Shown: in pieces, positions 13,640 through 25,529 of the stretch
How the letters are laid out: every line of letters starts with the position of its first letter
Position numbering within the stretch: the stretch's first letter is position 1
Assembly: GCF_024586455.1 (NCBI RefSeq)
Contig: NC_065922.1
Coordinates: 23,060,089-23,124,088, forward strand
Direction of reading: 5' to 3'
DNA from: Bactrocera neohumeralis
Taxonomy: Eukaryota; Arthropoda; Insecta; Diptera; Tephritidae
DNA length: 64,000 nt
Made by a program: the position numbers and the translations under genes
The notes under the pieces: model-generated
Databases searched by the model: none
What the model was told of the DNA's origin: nothing
Seen by the model: only the letters and a program-made list of their open reading frames with translations

Positions 13640-14060
13640 GCCAAATTAGAAAAAAAAATCGGGTGGTTCAGGGTTTGTTAACTTAAGCAACGCAGAATTG
13701 AAAAAATTTGTGAACTTATGAAACACTGATTTCCATGAATTTGCTCGAGTAAAACTATGTAATCCCATAATGTGGAGCTGTAGTGTCAACAATTGGACCG
13801 ACTGAAGAAAGTAATCGCTCAGGAGCAGCCGAGCTTTGGCCAATAGAAGAGGAATTGTTTTCCATCACACAATGAAAAGTCACACACATCGAGAACGACT
13901 CTCCCCCCAGATCTTCTTATGCATCAACCTTATAATATGTAACTATCACTAAGTGCTTCCTACGTGCTCCTGTCTACGGCGAATGATTTTGCTGATGAAA
14001 AGTTTTTCTGTTCTGATCCGGTTTATACGTTGTTCAAGATTAACACATTTAAATAGTGAA
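13640..14060 (+). mobile_element. Mariner transposase relic around the catalytic Asp region
   Basis: The plus strand reads LANRRGIVFHHTMKSHTHRE at about 13836-13896. This matches mariner LANRKGIVFHQDNARPHTS, except that the catalytic Asp of the D34D triad (in HQDNA) has been lost to mutation. Upstream INNWTD and downstream SSRLTHLNSEL segments are compatible with flanking transposase, but stops and frameshifts interrupt it. The element is inactive. Confidence 0.55.
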
Positions 14061-14146
14061 TTATAGCATTTTCTTTTATAAACTCATCTGTACGTCGGAT
14101 CACATCTTGACTGATGTACGCCTGTTTCTACAAAAAAACACGCTAG

Positions 14147-16009
14147 TCTTATATAAAAATGAAGCGCAAAATGTGTTGCTAAGCGCATAACTCAACAACG
14201 CCTGCACCAATTTTGCCAATTCTTTTTTTAAAATGTACGTTGAGGTTCAAGGATGGCAAGAAAAATTCGAATAATTGTCGGAAAACCCCTAAAAACAGCC
14301 CTTTTCTTTTTCCCATACAAACGAGTGAATATTTGTTTGTTGGTAACGCTAAGAGAACGGCTGCACCAATCTCGATGAAATTTTCAGAGGTTGTTCGTTG
14401 TGGATCGGGGAAGGGTTAGAAATAAAAATACCTTATACTTTTCATTAGGAAAAGTCGGAAAATTCGATACTTCCAAAAAGTAACTTTTTTCCGTACAAAT
14501 TTTTTTTCAATTTTTATTTTTTTTGTTTTTCAATATTTTGATTTGTAAATTATTTGAATCGTTCAATTCGGTCGCTTCCTTTTTATTCCGGCTATTCAAA
14601 AGAAAAATTATCGAAAATTATTTAGTGAAAAGTTTTCGTGTGTTTCACACAAAGTGATCAATTGCGAAGAGGTCGCCCTAATATCGGACGGCGTTCTTTT
14701 TGCCATCAACGTATGGCAGCCCAAGCCACATGAACGAGTACTCCCAGGTTGCGATGACATACGTGTGGAATTATGGATCGCTGTCAATCAGCAACCGATC
14801 GACGATGTCACAGCACGACTTTTTAAACAACAGCTACGATGTTTGATGTACGTTATCTTGACGCAACGTATGGTATATATAGTGCTGTTAAATGCTGGAT
14901 GTACTCTGATAAGTGGCAAAAAGAGGTTTCCCGCACGCACACATTCTTCTTTGGATGGTGGATGGTGGTTACACCAGATCAAATTGATGAAATCATTTCT
15001 GCGGAAATTCCTGATGCAGAGAAAGATCCAGTATTATACGAAGTGATGAAAACCAATATGGTTCATGAACCTTGCGGACACCACAATCCGACTTCGGTTT
15101 GCATGTCTGACAATAAATGCATGAAACACTATCCACGTGCTTTTCTTTCGGAAAGACAAACTGGAAACGATGGATATTGCATCAGCGTCGCTCACCAGAC
15201 GACAATGGCAAAACATTCAGCATTCAATTTACAGGAGTGAATATCGAAGTTGACAACACATGGATCGTACCACTGTTGTCTAATTCACATTCAAAACTTA
15301 TGTATGTCAATGTTGAGTATTGCAGTTTGGTGAAATCGATCAAGTACGTTTGCAAGTACGTCACCAAAAGGATATTTACTCTCGCAAATCATGAAAGTTT
15401 TCCGACTGTTGTGTGTCTCGCGGTTCAAATTCATTTAAGTAATTGCGTATTGTGAATGGTACAGTGTGTGCAACTTTTTGAGAAGCAAGCCACATGACAC
15501 TGGAAACAAACGATGGACGATAGCTACTTCGCATGCCACTGAAGTTCGCACTTTCTAAATTCTTTGTAGAGGCTTAGTATGCCGCAGCATTATTTGCGAT
15601 TCAAAGTTGGATGATTATTATGTTTAAAAATCTTCATGCGTCGAAACTGTGTAATGGAACCCGATGATTGTGACGCAGTTATCGAATACAAGGGGACACC
15701 ATTTCAGTTCAGACGTATTCAGTTTAAAGGGAAAATTGCATTTGGGATTACAATCAACAGGACACAAGGATAGTCGCTAGAATAGTGTGGCATAAATCTT
15801 GAAATGCTATGTTTTTCACTCGGCCAGATATACGTGGCGTGTGCACTAGTTAGAAAACCATCTTCTCTTTACATTTATGCGCCACATAAAAAAAATATAG
15901 AAAAATCGCAAATAAATGATTTTCAACACAATATAAATTCAACTTTTTTCTTTCTTTTCATTTCAAAGCACATAATATCACGCAAAACAACGGCTGCGGG
16001 GTCAACTAG
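14147..16009 (+). mobile_element. Helitron relic with Rep and helicase remnants
   Basis: The 5' end is TCTTATATAAAAATG and the 3' end GGGTCAACTAG|T, the Helitron TC…CTAG|T termini, with a short CGCA…TGCG stem just before the end. Coding remnants lie in order on the plus strand. The Rep region comes first (14654-15240): DDVTARLFKQQL, VKCWMYSDKWQKE, TPDQIDEIISAEIPDA, HEPCGHHNPTSVCM. Then EVDNTWIVP and VKSIKYVCKYV follow (15240-15370). At 15690-15890 comes the PIF1-type helicase C-terminus (FRRIQFKGKIAFGITINRTQ, LYIYAPHKK). At the HUH site, where relatives read PHAHIL, this copy reads SRTHTF, so the first His is gone. The helicase core between Rep and the C-terminus is deleted and the frame is broken several times. 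It is an internally deleted, immobile copy. Confidence 0.78.
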
Positions 16010-16506
16010 TATTAAATAAATATATTCCTTTTCATTCATAAAAATCTGTTGCATACTTTGTACCATATATACCTTACTTATGTTTATATTTTCGTTTTTA
16101 TGCCATAAAATCTACAAACGATTAGCTCTTATTATTGCGCATTTAAGCTGCTGCTGGATGTTGCTTGTGCTGTTGCCATTAGCCAATGTTATGCTTGTCA
16201 TAAAAACTGTTGTTATTGTTTTGTGTGCGCTTTTTGGAATATTTTTACTTTTTTTGCTAACAAGTTAACGCCACATAGGCAATATACCTCATTTTGTTGG
16301 GCAAATCAATGAATGAATGGTTGAATGAACATAATGTGTATGAATGCACAATAAACTAGGTGAAAAAATACACAAACATACATCTACAAGCGTAGACATA
16401 CAAAAACGAAGAAAATAAAATTAGCTTAAATGAAAATGAAAGCAGACAAGGTAAAGAAGTAAATGTGCGGAGTAAGAGAGTAGAGTGTTCGAAGTCGCAA
16501 GCTATT

Positions 16507-16574
16507 CTGTGGCGGTAATAAAAACCGAAGGCTGACTAATCTGTGGCAGTAATAAAAACCGAAGGCTGACTAAT
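16507..16574. repeat. 34-bp tandem duplication
   Basis: CTGTGGCRGTAATAAAAACC plus GAAGGCTGACTAAT occurs twice head to tail at 16507 and 16541, with a single difference (G/A). A recent, small duplication with no coding content. Confidence 0.9.
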
Positions 16575-16721
16575 AGAAACTGACTACTAGGCAAAGGTGA
16601 CTCATTCGAAAAGTGTCAGAATGAATTTTTATAGACAAATGAGTGAGAACAGTGTTCATGATAATGTTATGTGATATTTATTGAGGAGTAATATCTAATT
16701 CTTGTTGTAGTTAACGTTCAT

Positions 16722-17060
16722 AAATATTTTCAGAAGCAAAAGATCTGTGCTAAGTGGGTGGCAAAAGCTCACAATCGAAAAAACAAAATTATTTGGTGGC
16801 TCTTAAAAGAGGATATGTCCAAACGTGAACTGTTTCTCGAGGACTGCACACGATGAGCCAAGATCAACGTCTGCAGGGACCCAAAAGTATGCTACCATAT
16901 TATAGCGTCTATACGGTATTTTTAGAGTGGAACTGCCAAACCACCAATTGCAACTATTATATAGCATTATTGAATCGTTTAAAGAACGATATCACATTGG
17001 CAAGACCACGGCACAAATCAAAGAAAACCATCGAAAACTTTCTTCTGCATACACAGCATT
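16722..17060 (+). mobile_element. Mariner transposase relic (middle segment)
   Basis: The plus strand gives KICAKWVAKAHNRKNKI (mariner K-CAKWVP region) and ECSKREL-type sequence. Then TTNCNYYIALLNRLKNDI and RPRHKSKKTI match the mariner block that reads TINSDYYIALLDRLKDEI…RPHLKKKK. The segment between (GDETW catalytic block) is deleted or unreadable. The 130-residue open frame at 16853-17245 is only partly transposase-derived. Confidence 0.6.
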
Positions 17061-18204
17061 TACCTTTCCCGCTCTCATACTATATTTTATATTTGCTAAA
17101 AATCACAGAAAAGAAAAAAGAAGTCTATTACTCTTACTTCATTATGTTTGACTGTTGCTTACGCCTGTTGCAATGCAAAAAAAGTGCTGGAATAAGGGCA
17201 ATGGACGTTAATGTTGACAAACAAATAACCCTTTCTTCTCCTTGAATGTTGCCTCATTCCTAAACATTTATGGTACACTCGACGACTTATCATCTAAGCA
17301 TTACATGAATGGTTGAGCACATTAAAGGATGTACATATGTATGTATACTGTGTTATGAGTAAAACTCTCTAAGAAAGGTACATATATTAAGCGAAAAATG
17401 GGGTGAAACTGAAATACAGATAAATAGCAATTCCAATACGATGCCGATGATTTCTTATTGCTACCGGAAAATTTGCAAAAACAACTTTACAAAACGTCAT
17501 CAACATAAAAATGGTAAGCAAAAATATAAGATGATAGCCAACCACCATATCTAGTGGAAAATACAGCAACAACACACTCAACAATAAGTCATTAGTTAGG
17601 GGCGCACAAATGATTGTCGCATTCACTGTTGCCCTACATACATATATAAATACATATGTTTCTATGTAGCAATTCCAACACTTGATTTTGTGTGCAGCAA
17701 TTGTGTTCAATAAAATTCAATGAGCTAACAAGTGAATAATTGAAAAAGTGACCCTTCACAATGTATGTTACATTTGGTTTAGCTCATCACAGGAAGAGCA
17801 ACGGAAGGGATTAAGTGCTCTAAGTGGCAAAATTAGAGGGTGGCTCAGTAACGTAAATAACACAACATTGCAATAACCTGCTTAATGAAAAAATTTACTA
17901 TATTTCTTTTTATGATTGAAAAGTTTTGACGGCAACACATACGGTAGCACTAGGTCATGGTGTACGACAGCTTCCGTGCATTAAATATTGAAATAATATT
18001 AGCATTCATCCCTTATATTATTTGCCCTTAATAAGGCAAAGGTTGCAGTTCATTTTTGCAAGGAATATGTGTTTTATATACATACATACATATGTATGTA
18101 GGTATACAAATTTATAAGATGTGCGTACAAAAATGTATATATTTTTAGTATTGGACAATATATACTTCTTATTCTAAATGTACTATTTTTTGCAGGTGTG
18201 CATA

Positions 18205-19330
18205 CCATCTGATTCAATTTGATCCGGACTAACAAACGCAATCCCCAAAAATCTTAGATTGGTTGAGTCGTTGACTGAGTAATTTCGTTTAATGACAACA
18301 GCTTATCTTATTGAATTTTTCGCAGGCAACTTCAAACTTAACCGCTTTACCGTTATATACTACACTTTTTAATTTAAATTTCGCCCATTTGTCGATTTTT
18401 TTTTTGTGTGGAATCAAATTTCTGGTGTCGAATCGTACAGAATATTGGAAAAGGCCTTCGTTGTGTGTCGCAAGTGTTTTTGGTTGGTAAATGTTATTCA
18501 AAGAAGGTCGAGAACGCTTTGACGATGAACCAATTCCAGGACGACCGTCAACATCATCGTCCATAAAATAAAGGAATTGGTGCTTGAGGATCAACGATTA
18601 ACAGTCAGAGTTCTTCTGGCATCGTTGAAAAGTTCAGTGAAAACCATTTTCTGAGATAATTTCATCAGGGAATAAAAAAAGTGAAAGAACGATTGGTTCC
18701 GAAATCACTCAATTTTTTCGAAAATAGCGTCGCGTTAACGCATGTTAAACAATGCTTTCCGACTACCAGAATGTCATGAAACGTATTTATTACTGGCGAT
18801 GCATCGTGAATCTATGCGTCCGACTCGGAAACAAACAATCACTCGGCCGAATATCATGGCAAAGGTGAGCTGAAGCCGAAAATACCACCTCAAAGCAGGT
18901 CAAAAATCAAGGTTTTGTTGAAAGTTTTCTTCCATTATAGAGTTGTGGTACAATCCGAATTATTTCCTGTCAACAAGGAATACTATTTGTGTGTTAAGCG
19001 GCGTTCACGCAAAGCTATTTTTAAAAAAGAGACCGGAATTATTGGCCGACAACTCTAGGTTTTTGCCCCACGATAATGCACCGTCGCATACTGCATTGAT
19101 TCTTCGTGATTTTCCCTCCAAATTTTCAACAAATATCGTACTGCAACAACCGTAATTGCCTGATTTAGCTCCGTGTGACTTCTGGCTATTCAGCAAACTC
19201 AAACGACCGCTCCGGTGAAACCGTTTCGAGGATTGAAAAAAATATTGGCACAAGTGAATTGAAGAATAAATTAAGAATTTTAAAGTTATTAACAAAGTTT
19301 TTTGATCACGGTAGTATTTGAAGAGCTGAT
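18205..19330 (+). mobile_element. Near full-length mariner relic
   Basis: The left terminal inverted repeat begins after TA (18203-18204) with CCATCTGATTCAATTTGATC, matching the termini of the MITE at 31681-32055. Transposase remnants then follow in order on the plus strand. First is VFGW-MLFKEGRERFDDE with IPGRPSTSS (DNA-binding linker). ITGDASWIYASDSETN follows, where the family has TGDETW. Then come KVLLKVFFHYRVVVQSELFP and VNKEYYL. The last block is RPELLADNSRFLPHDNAPSH then PDLAPCDFWLFSKLKRP. The catalytic Asp of HDNA and of DLAPCD are readable; the first catalytic block has ETW changed to ASW. Stops and frameshifts are frequent, and no matching right terminal repeat was found. Confidence 0.75.
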
Positions 19331-21930
19331 ATAGTAAAACTTGTTTGTAAAAAAAAATAATAATTTTTGGAAAAAATTTTTGTTTGGTGCGCTATTAAAA
19401 ACGAAAGAAAATGCAGTTCAAGTAAGGCGGAATTTATGTGATGTTTACAGAAAATAAATTGTTTCTACGCGAAACAATTTTTCGTAAAACACGGGTTTTT
19501 TAGTCAGAAAATTCTTGCATTGTGACTGAATTTTCCTTTTAATATCCTTCCAATCAAAGCATACTCTTTAAAATTAAAAAAAAAAATCGTTATTAACTAA
19601 GGAGTTTAAAAACGTTCATCTAGATAAAAAAAGCGCTATGAAACCTACCTACTTGTAAAGTTAAGAGTAAAAAATCACTTGGCTATTTAAAATTACCAGT
19701 TGCATATATGTACATATGTATATCTGCTTGAAATACTTTCCCTTCTTCCAATTACGTTTACATTTTTTTTAAATTTTTTGCTAGTAATACCAGTTCTTTT
19801 CTACATTCCACCATAAATCCATTTTCTGTCATTATCGCGAAGAACAAAAGAAATCGTAACCTACAATCAAAGATTTTAGCCCCATAAACCAAAAGCGATG
19901 AACGAACGAACGAACGATTTATGACATTTATATCAAATTTATATCAGTACTTTAATTATAAAACCATTATTTTCACATACATATACACAAGCACAGTCTG
20001 CAAGCTATACGGGGAGTATATGCATGTGCCAAGAAACTTGCAACATTTTCTCAGCCATCCGTGTCTAAAGAAACGGCAGCAGCGGCAATCAGCCCACCAA
20101 TCAAACCAGTCTTAAGGCAGCTGCACAAAAGTTTTATTTCATGCACGAACTTCGTCTTCAGACACGGCCGCCGTTGCCGCTGCCACTCGATGCGTGTTGT
20201 AAAAAAACAACAATTGGCTTAAGAGAAAAAAAAGAAATAAAAATCATGGTTATTTATTTCTACCACAATTCCGCTGCGAGCAACGAGTTGTTAGTATTTC
20301 TTCAACCGAGATTTCTTATTAAGACAAGCTGCGAGCCAGTCAGACCAGTTCTTAGTTCTTCTTGGCTGGTTATTGCCTCTGACAACGTTGTTGTTTGTGT
20401 AATTCTTACACTTGGTTAGCTTTTTACATTTTTTGTTACTTCTGTTTTGAAAATTATTTTCCTTACGTCCGCTTTGGCATTTGCTTCGCTTCGCTTTTAA
20501 ATTGTATTATGACGATGACGACGGGCGATGGCCAAATCGTGTTACAACCAAGCAAGCATTCTTCTTGTTTGTTTGTCGTGAGGAGTGCGGATACGTGTGT
20601 ATATTTTTACATCAATTTTCCTTCTTCGAAAATTCTTCGAAACACCACTTTAACCAGAATTCGTGACGGTTTACTTGTTCTGCTAGTTTCGCTGCACAAA
20701 CTACACCGCCCTAACCCCTCCCTATCATATAATACCACCATAGAAGCATCATCATTCAGCGCGTTCTCCTCTTTTATTACGTTTTCTCTCAATTTTATCA
20801 GAACCGACGGCTTATATTGGCCAATTCTCGGAGTTCCAAACAAGTAAAACCTTTGACTGTTGCCACTGCTTGCCGTCTGACTAGCCTGTCACCATTCTTC
20901 CCCACCTCTGCGCAATCGCATACCCCTTGGCGTGTCGTAACTTTCCATCACCTGGTTCGTTCGCTAGTTACATGTTGTTTGGCGGCTTTTTAAGGTTATG
21001 TGTGAATACCCGTTTTTATAGTGGCATATGTATATGTACATATGTTGTAATGTTTGTTGTTGTTTTACTTTTAAAACGCTTATTTTGGTTTGTAAAGAGT
21101 TTCCTTTTCTTTTCTTATCTCTTCATGCAACAGTCCCTCCTTCATGAGTGCTACAAAAGACTCTTGGTCGTTTATTTACTTCAGGTAGCTACAAAAAAAC
21201 CTTAGCTTGTCCAGGAAATGTCAATTCATCAACATTTCATTTGTACGTTCGTTACTTTGTTCTTTCTTTGTTTCCTTCACCTTTCTCAATTCAGCAGTTT
21301 TCTCACGTCTCTTAATAAGGCAGCCGGCAAAGTCTGTCCACTAGCATGGTTAATCGTGTTAGTTTCGTCCTTTACGCAAATTAAATTTAATTACAGGGTA
21401 AACTGTAAAACTCATTTCACTTCCCGAAGGTTTAAAGGTTCTTTAAGCTGCTTGTTTACTTATCAAACTAGTTTTTATTGTAATTTGCCTGAATTGCAAT
21501 GTCAGTGGAAAATAATTAGGGGAAAATAGAGGAAATGTAAACAACAAATGATGATAAGGTAATAAAACGTATTAAGAGATCATACATATTTCAGAGTATT
21601 CTCAAAGGACAGAAAATGAGATTATGTGGAACAAATTTAGAACTTATGAAAAATATGTACACTGTGTCAGACGACGGAATATTTAAGGTCATTAAACAAT
21701 CTTGGTATATGATGTTCTAAATCTATTGTTCTGCAGGAAACGGTGTACAAATTATATGTAATATTCCTTAATTTTACAGTTAAACTATAAATTCACTATT
21801 TTTCTGTCATAAGCGACCTTCGAATTTGAAACAATATTCGAATATGAAGTAATGACATCGAATCATTGACTAAATTTAATTTGATAAAAAGAAATTGAAA
21901 CATTAAATGAGTATTCGGAATTATACAATA

Positions 21931-22807
21931 CTAGAGGATTCGTCCACGCTTCACTGTGGCTGATACATAAGTACATAGATAATACTACTACCACCATCCA
22001 CATGATTTCTATTATTTGAATTATAACTATTAGTTAATGAGATATAACATTTGTGTGAAGCAACTTGCGTTAGTTTACAAAAAATGGATCATAAAGCATT
22101 TCGTGTTAGTAAAGCATTGCTTTTTGGGAGAAATCCACCGTTGAAAAGATATTTACTAAGATGGAAACAGGCGAAATGAGCACCGAGGACAATGATGCTC
22201 TAAAGAGGCGAAAGCTCTGTGCAAAGTGGGTGCCTCGCAAGTTCATAATCCAATAAAAACAACGAATAACTGTTTTTGAGAAGTGTTTAGTGTTCTTTAA
22301 TCACAATAAACCCGAATTTTTGTGTCGGTGTGTGACAATAGAAACATAGCTCCATCATTTCCCACTGCGTGGAAAGACGAAAAAAGTCGGCTGCAAAGGT
22401 TATGACATTAGTCTTTGGGATGCACATGGTATAATACATACTCAACGACTGATTACTGAGTCAGTTATAATCTATTTCACTGCGTATTTGGTTGCAGTTC
22501 TTTTCTACTATTCCAAATACCTAGCAATTGTATTATTTTTGAGGAAGAATCTGTTTAAAATTGTACGCATATATTTAAATGATTCATACAAACATGAATT
22601 TTAAACAAATGCTTATGATTTGATTTATAATTTTTGTATTTATGAGTTGTATTAAATGTTAAGTTGAGTTGTAAAAATATAAAAAGTATCCTATGTAATT
22701 ACCCTGGTTCTAAGCTACCTCCCCATCAATTTTCAGCCAAATCCGTTCAGCCGTTATTGAGTTATAAATGGTGTAACTAACACAACTTTCTTTTATATAT
22801 ATATAGA
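21931..22807 (-). mobile_element. Non-autonomous Helitron with both ends
   Basis: On the minus strand it starts A|TCTATATATATATAAAAG at 22807, followed by GAAAGTTGTGTTAGTTACAC and a segment meaning 'AACTCAATAACGGCTGAACG', a typical insect Helitron 5' end. On the minus strand it finishes GCGTGGACGAATCCTCTAG|T at 21931. A CCAC…GTGG hairpin lies about 12 bases before the CTAG. Insertion is exactly between A and T on both sides, as expected for Helitrons. There is no Rep/helicase coding sequence. A broken mariner fills much of the interior. Confidence 0.75.
22080..22480 (+). mobile_element. Mariner relic nested inside the Helitron
   Basis: Plus-strand pieces: KMETGEMSTED (about 22158), RRKLCAKWVPRKFI (about 22208), VFEKCLVFFNHNKPEFLCR then ETWLHHF (about 22275-22350), and LWDAHGIIHT (about 22412). 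All are mauritiana-type mariner blocks. The region between STED and RKLCAKWVP is deleted. The ETW of the first catalytic block is intact, but the preceding Asp is not in frame. Confidence 0.7.
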
Positions 22808-22829
22808 TTGGATGGATATCCATTAATTA

Positions 22830-23260
22830 GCTCCTCCTATAATTATGAAATGTTGATCTTGACAGAGAAACACTTGCCTTTGGAATGGAAGCATTAAAGC
22901 TACAAAAACGGAGCCAAAATATGAGTAGGTGTTGGCAACAGAGAGATAGTAGACGATCTCAACATCTCTTAGAGATGAACTCACAAGAATTTTGTTTAAT
23001 ACTTTGGGCATGAAGCGTGTTACTGCGATATTCGTATCAAAAGGCCTGAATTTTCTGCAAAAACGACGTCGAGCAGAGTTCGTAAAAGTGCCAGCTACGT
23101 TGAGGACCTTACATTTATTAAACGCATCAGTACTGGTGATAAGACCTGGGTTTATGAACATAATGAAAATGTTGGAACAATCTGTCGAAGAATGGCTTTC
23201 AAAAAATTTACCCGAAAGAAAAAAAATCGCTGAAAGCACTGAAAGCAAGGTTAGGTTAAT
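22830..23260 (+). mobile_element. Mariner relic (LGMKRV segment)
   Basis: An open frame at 22992-23315 begins NTLGMKRVTAIFVSKGLNFL then QKRRRAEF. It continues with sequence corresponding to the GDETWVYE block in another frame (SVLVIRPGFMN), then EWLSKNLPERKK. This is the order seen in mariner (LGMKRV-ARLVPKELNFLQK…EWR-KNEPKPKK). The longer minus-strand ORF at 22823-23308 is its shadow. A fragment only; termini not identified. Confidence 0.65.
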
Positions 23261-25024
23261 AAGGTTAAGTTTACAGCATAGTAAATATTTAAATAACCTC
23301 AGAGCCAATGATTAATTAAACTGAAAAACTTATTATTTCCGAGTTGAAGCAAAAAATCTATACTTAATTGCTTTGAAATATTAATATTTTCATTTATAAT
23401 ACAAAAATTTCTATCCAAATTTATTTGTATCCATAAAAACTTGAATAGTGCTGTTGCTGGCGCCACTGGCATGGCTGTCTTATGCAGGCAACGCATCATT
23501 CTCATATACAATAAAAATGAACGCGCGCAAATGTACGTACAAACATATATGTACATATAAAATTGTGGCAGCTGCAAAGTAAGTGTTTAGTTTTTCACAT
23601 TAGATCGATGTCAAGTACGACAAAAAGGCAGCATTTAGCGACGGGCGGCCGGCCGACAAAACAACATTCACCTGCAACCTTTGATGCAATAACACACACG
23701 GGCACGCACACATACACAAAAAAAAATTAATCAAAGGAAATTCTGCCTTTTTGCTTCGAATCAGCTTGTAACGCTCAACAATTGGTTAGCAGGTGGAACT
23801 GCCATGATCGCAATCACACAATTCTTCGGCGCATTTGCTGTTGTTGGTCTCTTCTTTTCGCATTTTTCCCCCATTAGTAGTCATCAATTGATAAGCAACA
23901 CACTTCTAAAAGGAAGAAAAAGAGGTGAAAGAACCACCACGTGAAGATAAGAACAGGTGGAAACTACAAAAACACTTTAGAATCTTACAAAAAGCATTAA
24001 CAACTTAACAGTAACAAACAAGCACTGCAGCGCTGACACTAAGTCTTACACAGTGATTGCAAGAACATAGATGTATACACAAAAACATGCATATGTATGT
24101 ATGTATCTGTGTTTACGTATTTACATACACACATGCAAGCGCGCATATTAGTTTTGCCACTGAACAGTTTTTATTACCACTTCAGTTTACAGCTCAGTCA
24201 ATGCTTTGCAAGTTAATGGCTACACTTTTTTTGTCGTACTCTCTAATCATGGTGGTTGTTGTTGCTGTTGTTATGCAGCAAGTTAGTTAACTTGGTCTCT
24301 AAGTCAGTTGGACAAATCGCCAGCAAATGGTTAACCGTTTGCCTCACCAACAAACAAAAACACCAACCAGACAGCCACAACCACAACAGGCAGCCGGGCA
24401 CAACCAGCTATGTAACTGGCCAAGCATTGATGGCTCATGCGAACGCAAAGCGGCAACTCGCTCAACATATGGGTGCGCACGCGCATTACTTGGAAGACAC
24501 TTTAACCGCCGCAACTGTTGGCTGGTAATTTTGTTGTTAATGTTGTTTTTTTTTATATGCTATTGCAACGCAATGTTATGTTGCTTCTATTTTTGTTGCT
24601 ATTGAGGCAACAAAAAGTGAATGTGATTTTTTAACGCCTTTTAGTTTCAGTTTCGATTTCTATGCTTAGTTTCGCTTTTATTTTCCTCAGTCACACTTTC
24701 GGCCGTCAGGCCAGTCAGCCAGCCAGCCAAGTTGGTTAGAGTCATTCACTTCATAAGCTAATATTCAGTTGTTTGTAATGTTTGTATTGCTTTGCTTGCA
24801 CTTATACAACTAACCGGACACTAGCACTCAATGAGCTATCGGCGAAACAAGTTGTCTTACAACAACAAATAATACAGAGAACAGTTAACTGGATTGGAGG
24901 CTAGAGTTTGGGTGGCCACCTTGGGAAATTATGGCATATTTACAACAACATAAATGAATGTTTTTGTTTGGCGCTATACGCTTCGACATATTTAAAAGAA
25001 TTATGTTTATGCATTGTTATTTTT

Positions 25025-25529
25025 ATACCCTGAGCAAAGTATACTAAATTTGACACGAAGCTTATAACACCCAGAAGGAGACATACATACATATGTATAT
25101 ATAAAATCAGCGTGGCAAGCTGAGTCGAGTGAATCATGTCCGTTCGTTTATGACAAACTAGTCCCCCAGTTTTCGAGATATCGATCTAAAAGTTTTGCAC
25201 AAGTTCTTTTCTCACACTCCCTATTTTCTCTATCTCAAGAAGAAGCTCTAGGAGCTATGTCGGAATTGTCGCAACCACCGATATCGAAAAACATATAGCT
25301 ATCATACATACTGACCAATCAAACTTAAGTCCTTGTATGGAAAAATGTTTTATTTGTCAAAATATCTTCACGAAATTTGCCATGAATTATTATCCAGGCA
25401 ACTGTACAATATACGGACAAATTGTTGAGATCGGACTTATTGCATTTATGTAGCTGCTACCCAACTGAACGGTAAAAATCAATTGTGAAGGGTATTATAG
25501 CAGTGAAGTTAACGTTTTTTCTCGTCTTA
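25025..25529 (+). repeat. Dispersed tephritid-type repeat, fullest copy
   Basis: Starts ATACCCTGAGCAAAGTATA, then CACCCAGAAGGAGACA, a microsatellite, GGCAAGCTGAGTCGAGTG, 'CTAGTCCCCCAGTTTTCGAG', AAGTCCTTGTATGGAAAAAT, ATCTTCACGAAATTTGCCAT, GTGAAGGGTATTATAGCAGT, and ends GTTAACGTTTTTTCTCG. About 500 bp, no coding capacity. It defines the block order used to recognise the other copies. Confidence 0.8.

Noticed and set aside
18289..18594. 101-residue minus-strand frame
   Set aside because: Opposite strand of the mariner relic that reads on the plus strand in family order.
20395..20847. 150-residue plus-strand open frame in a GC-richer intron stretch
   Set aside because: No recognisable domain, composition of translated non-coding DNA, no splice or start support.
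22823..23308. 161-residue minus-strand open frame
   Set aside because: Shadow of the plus-strand mariner relic, whose peptide matches the transposase family.
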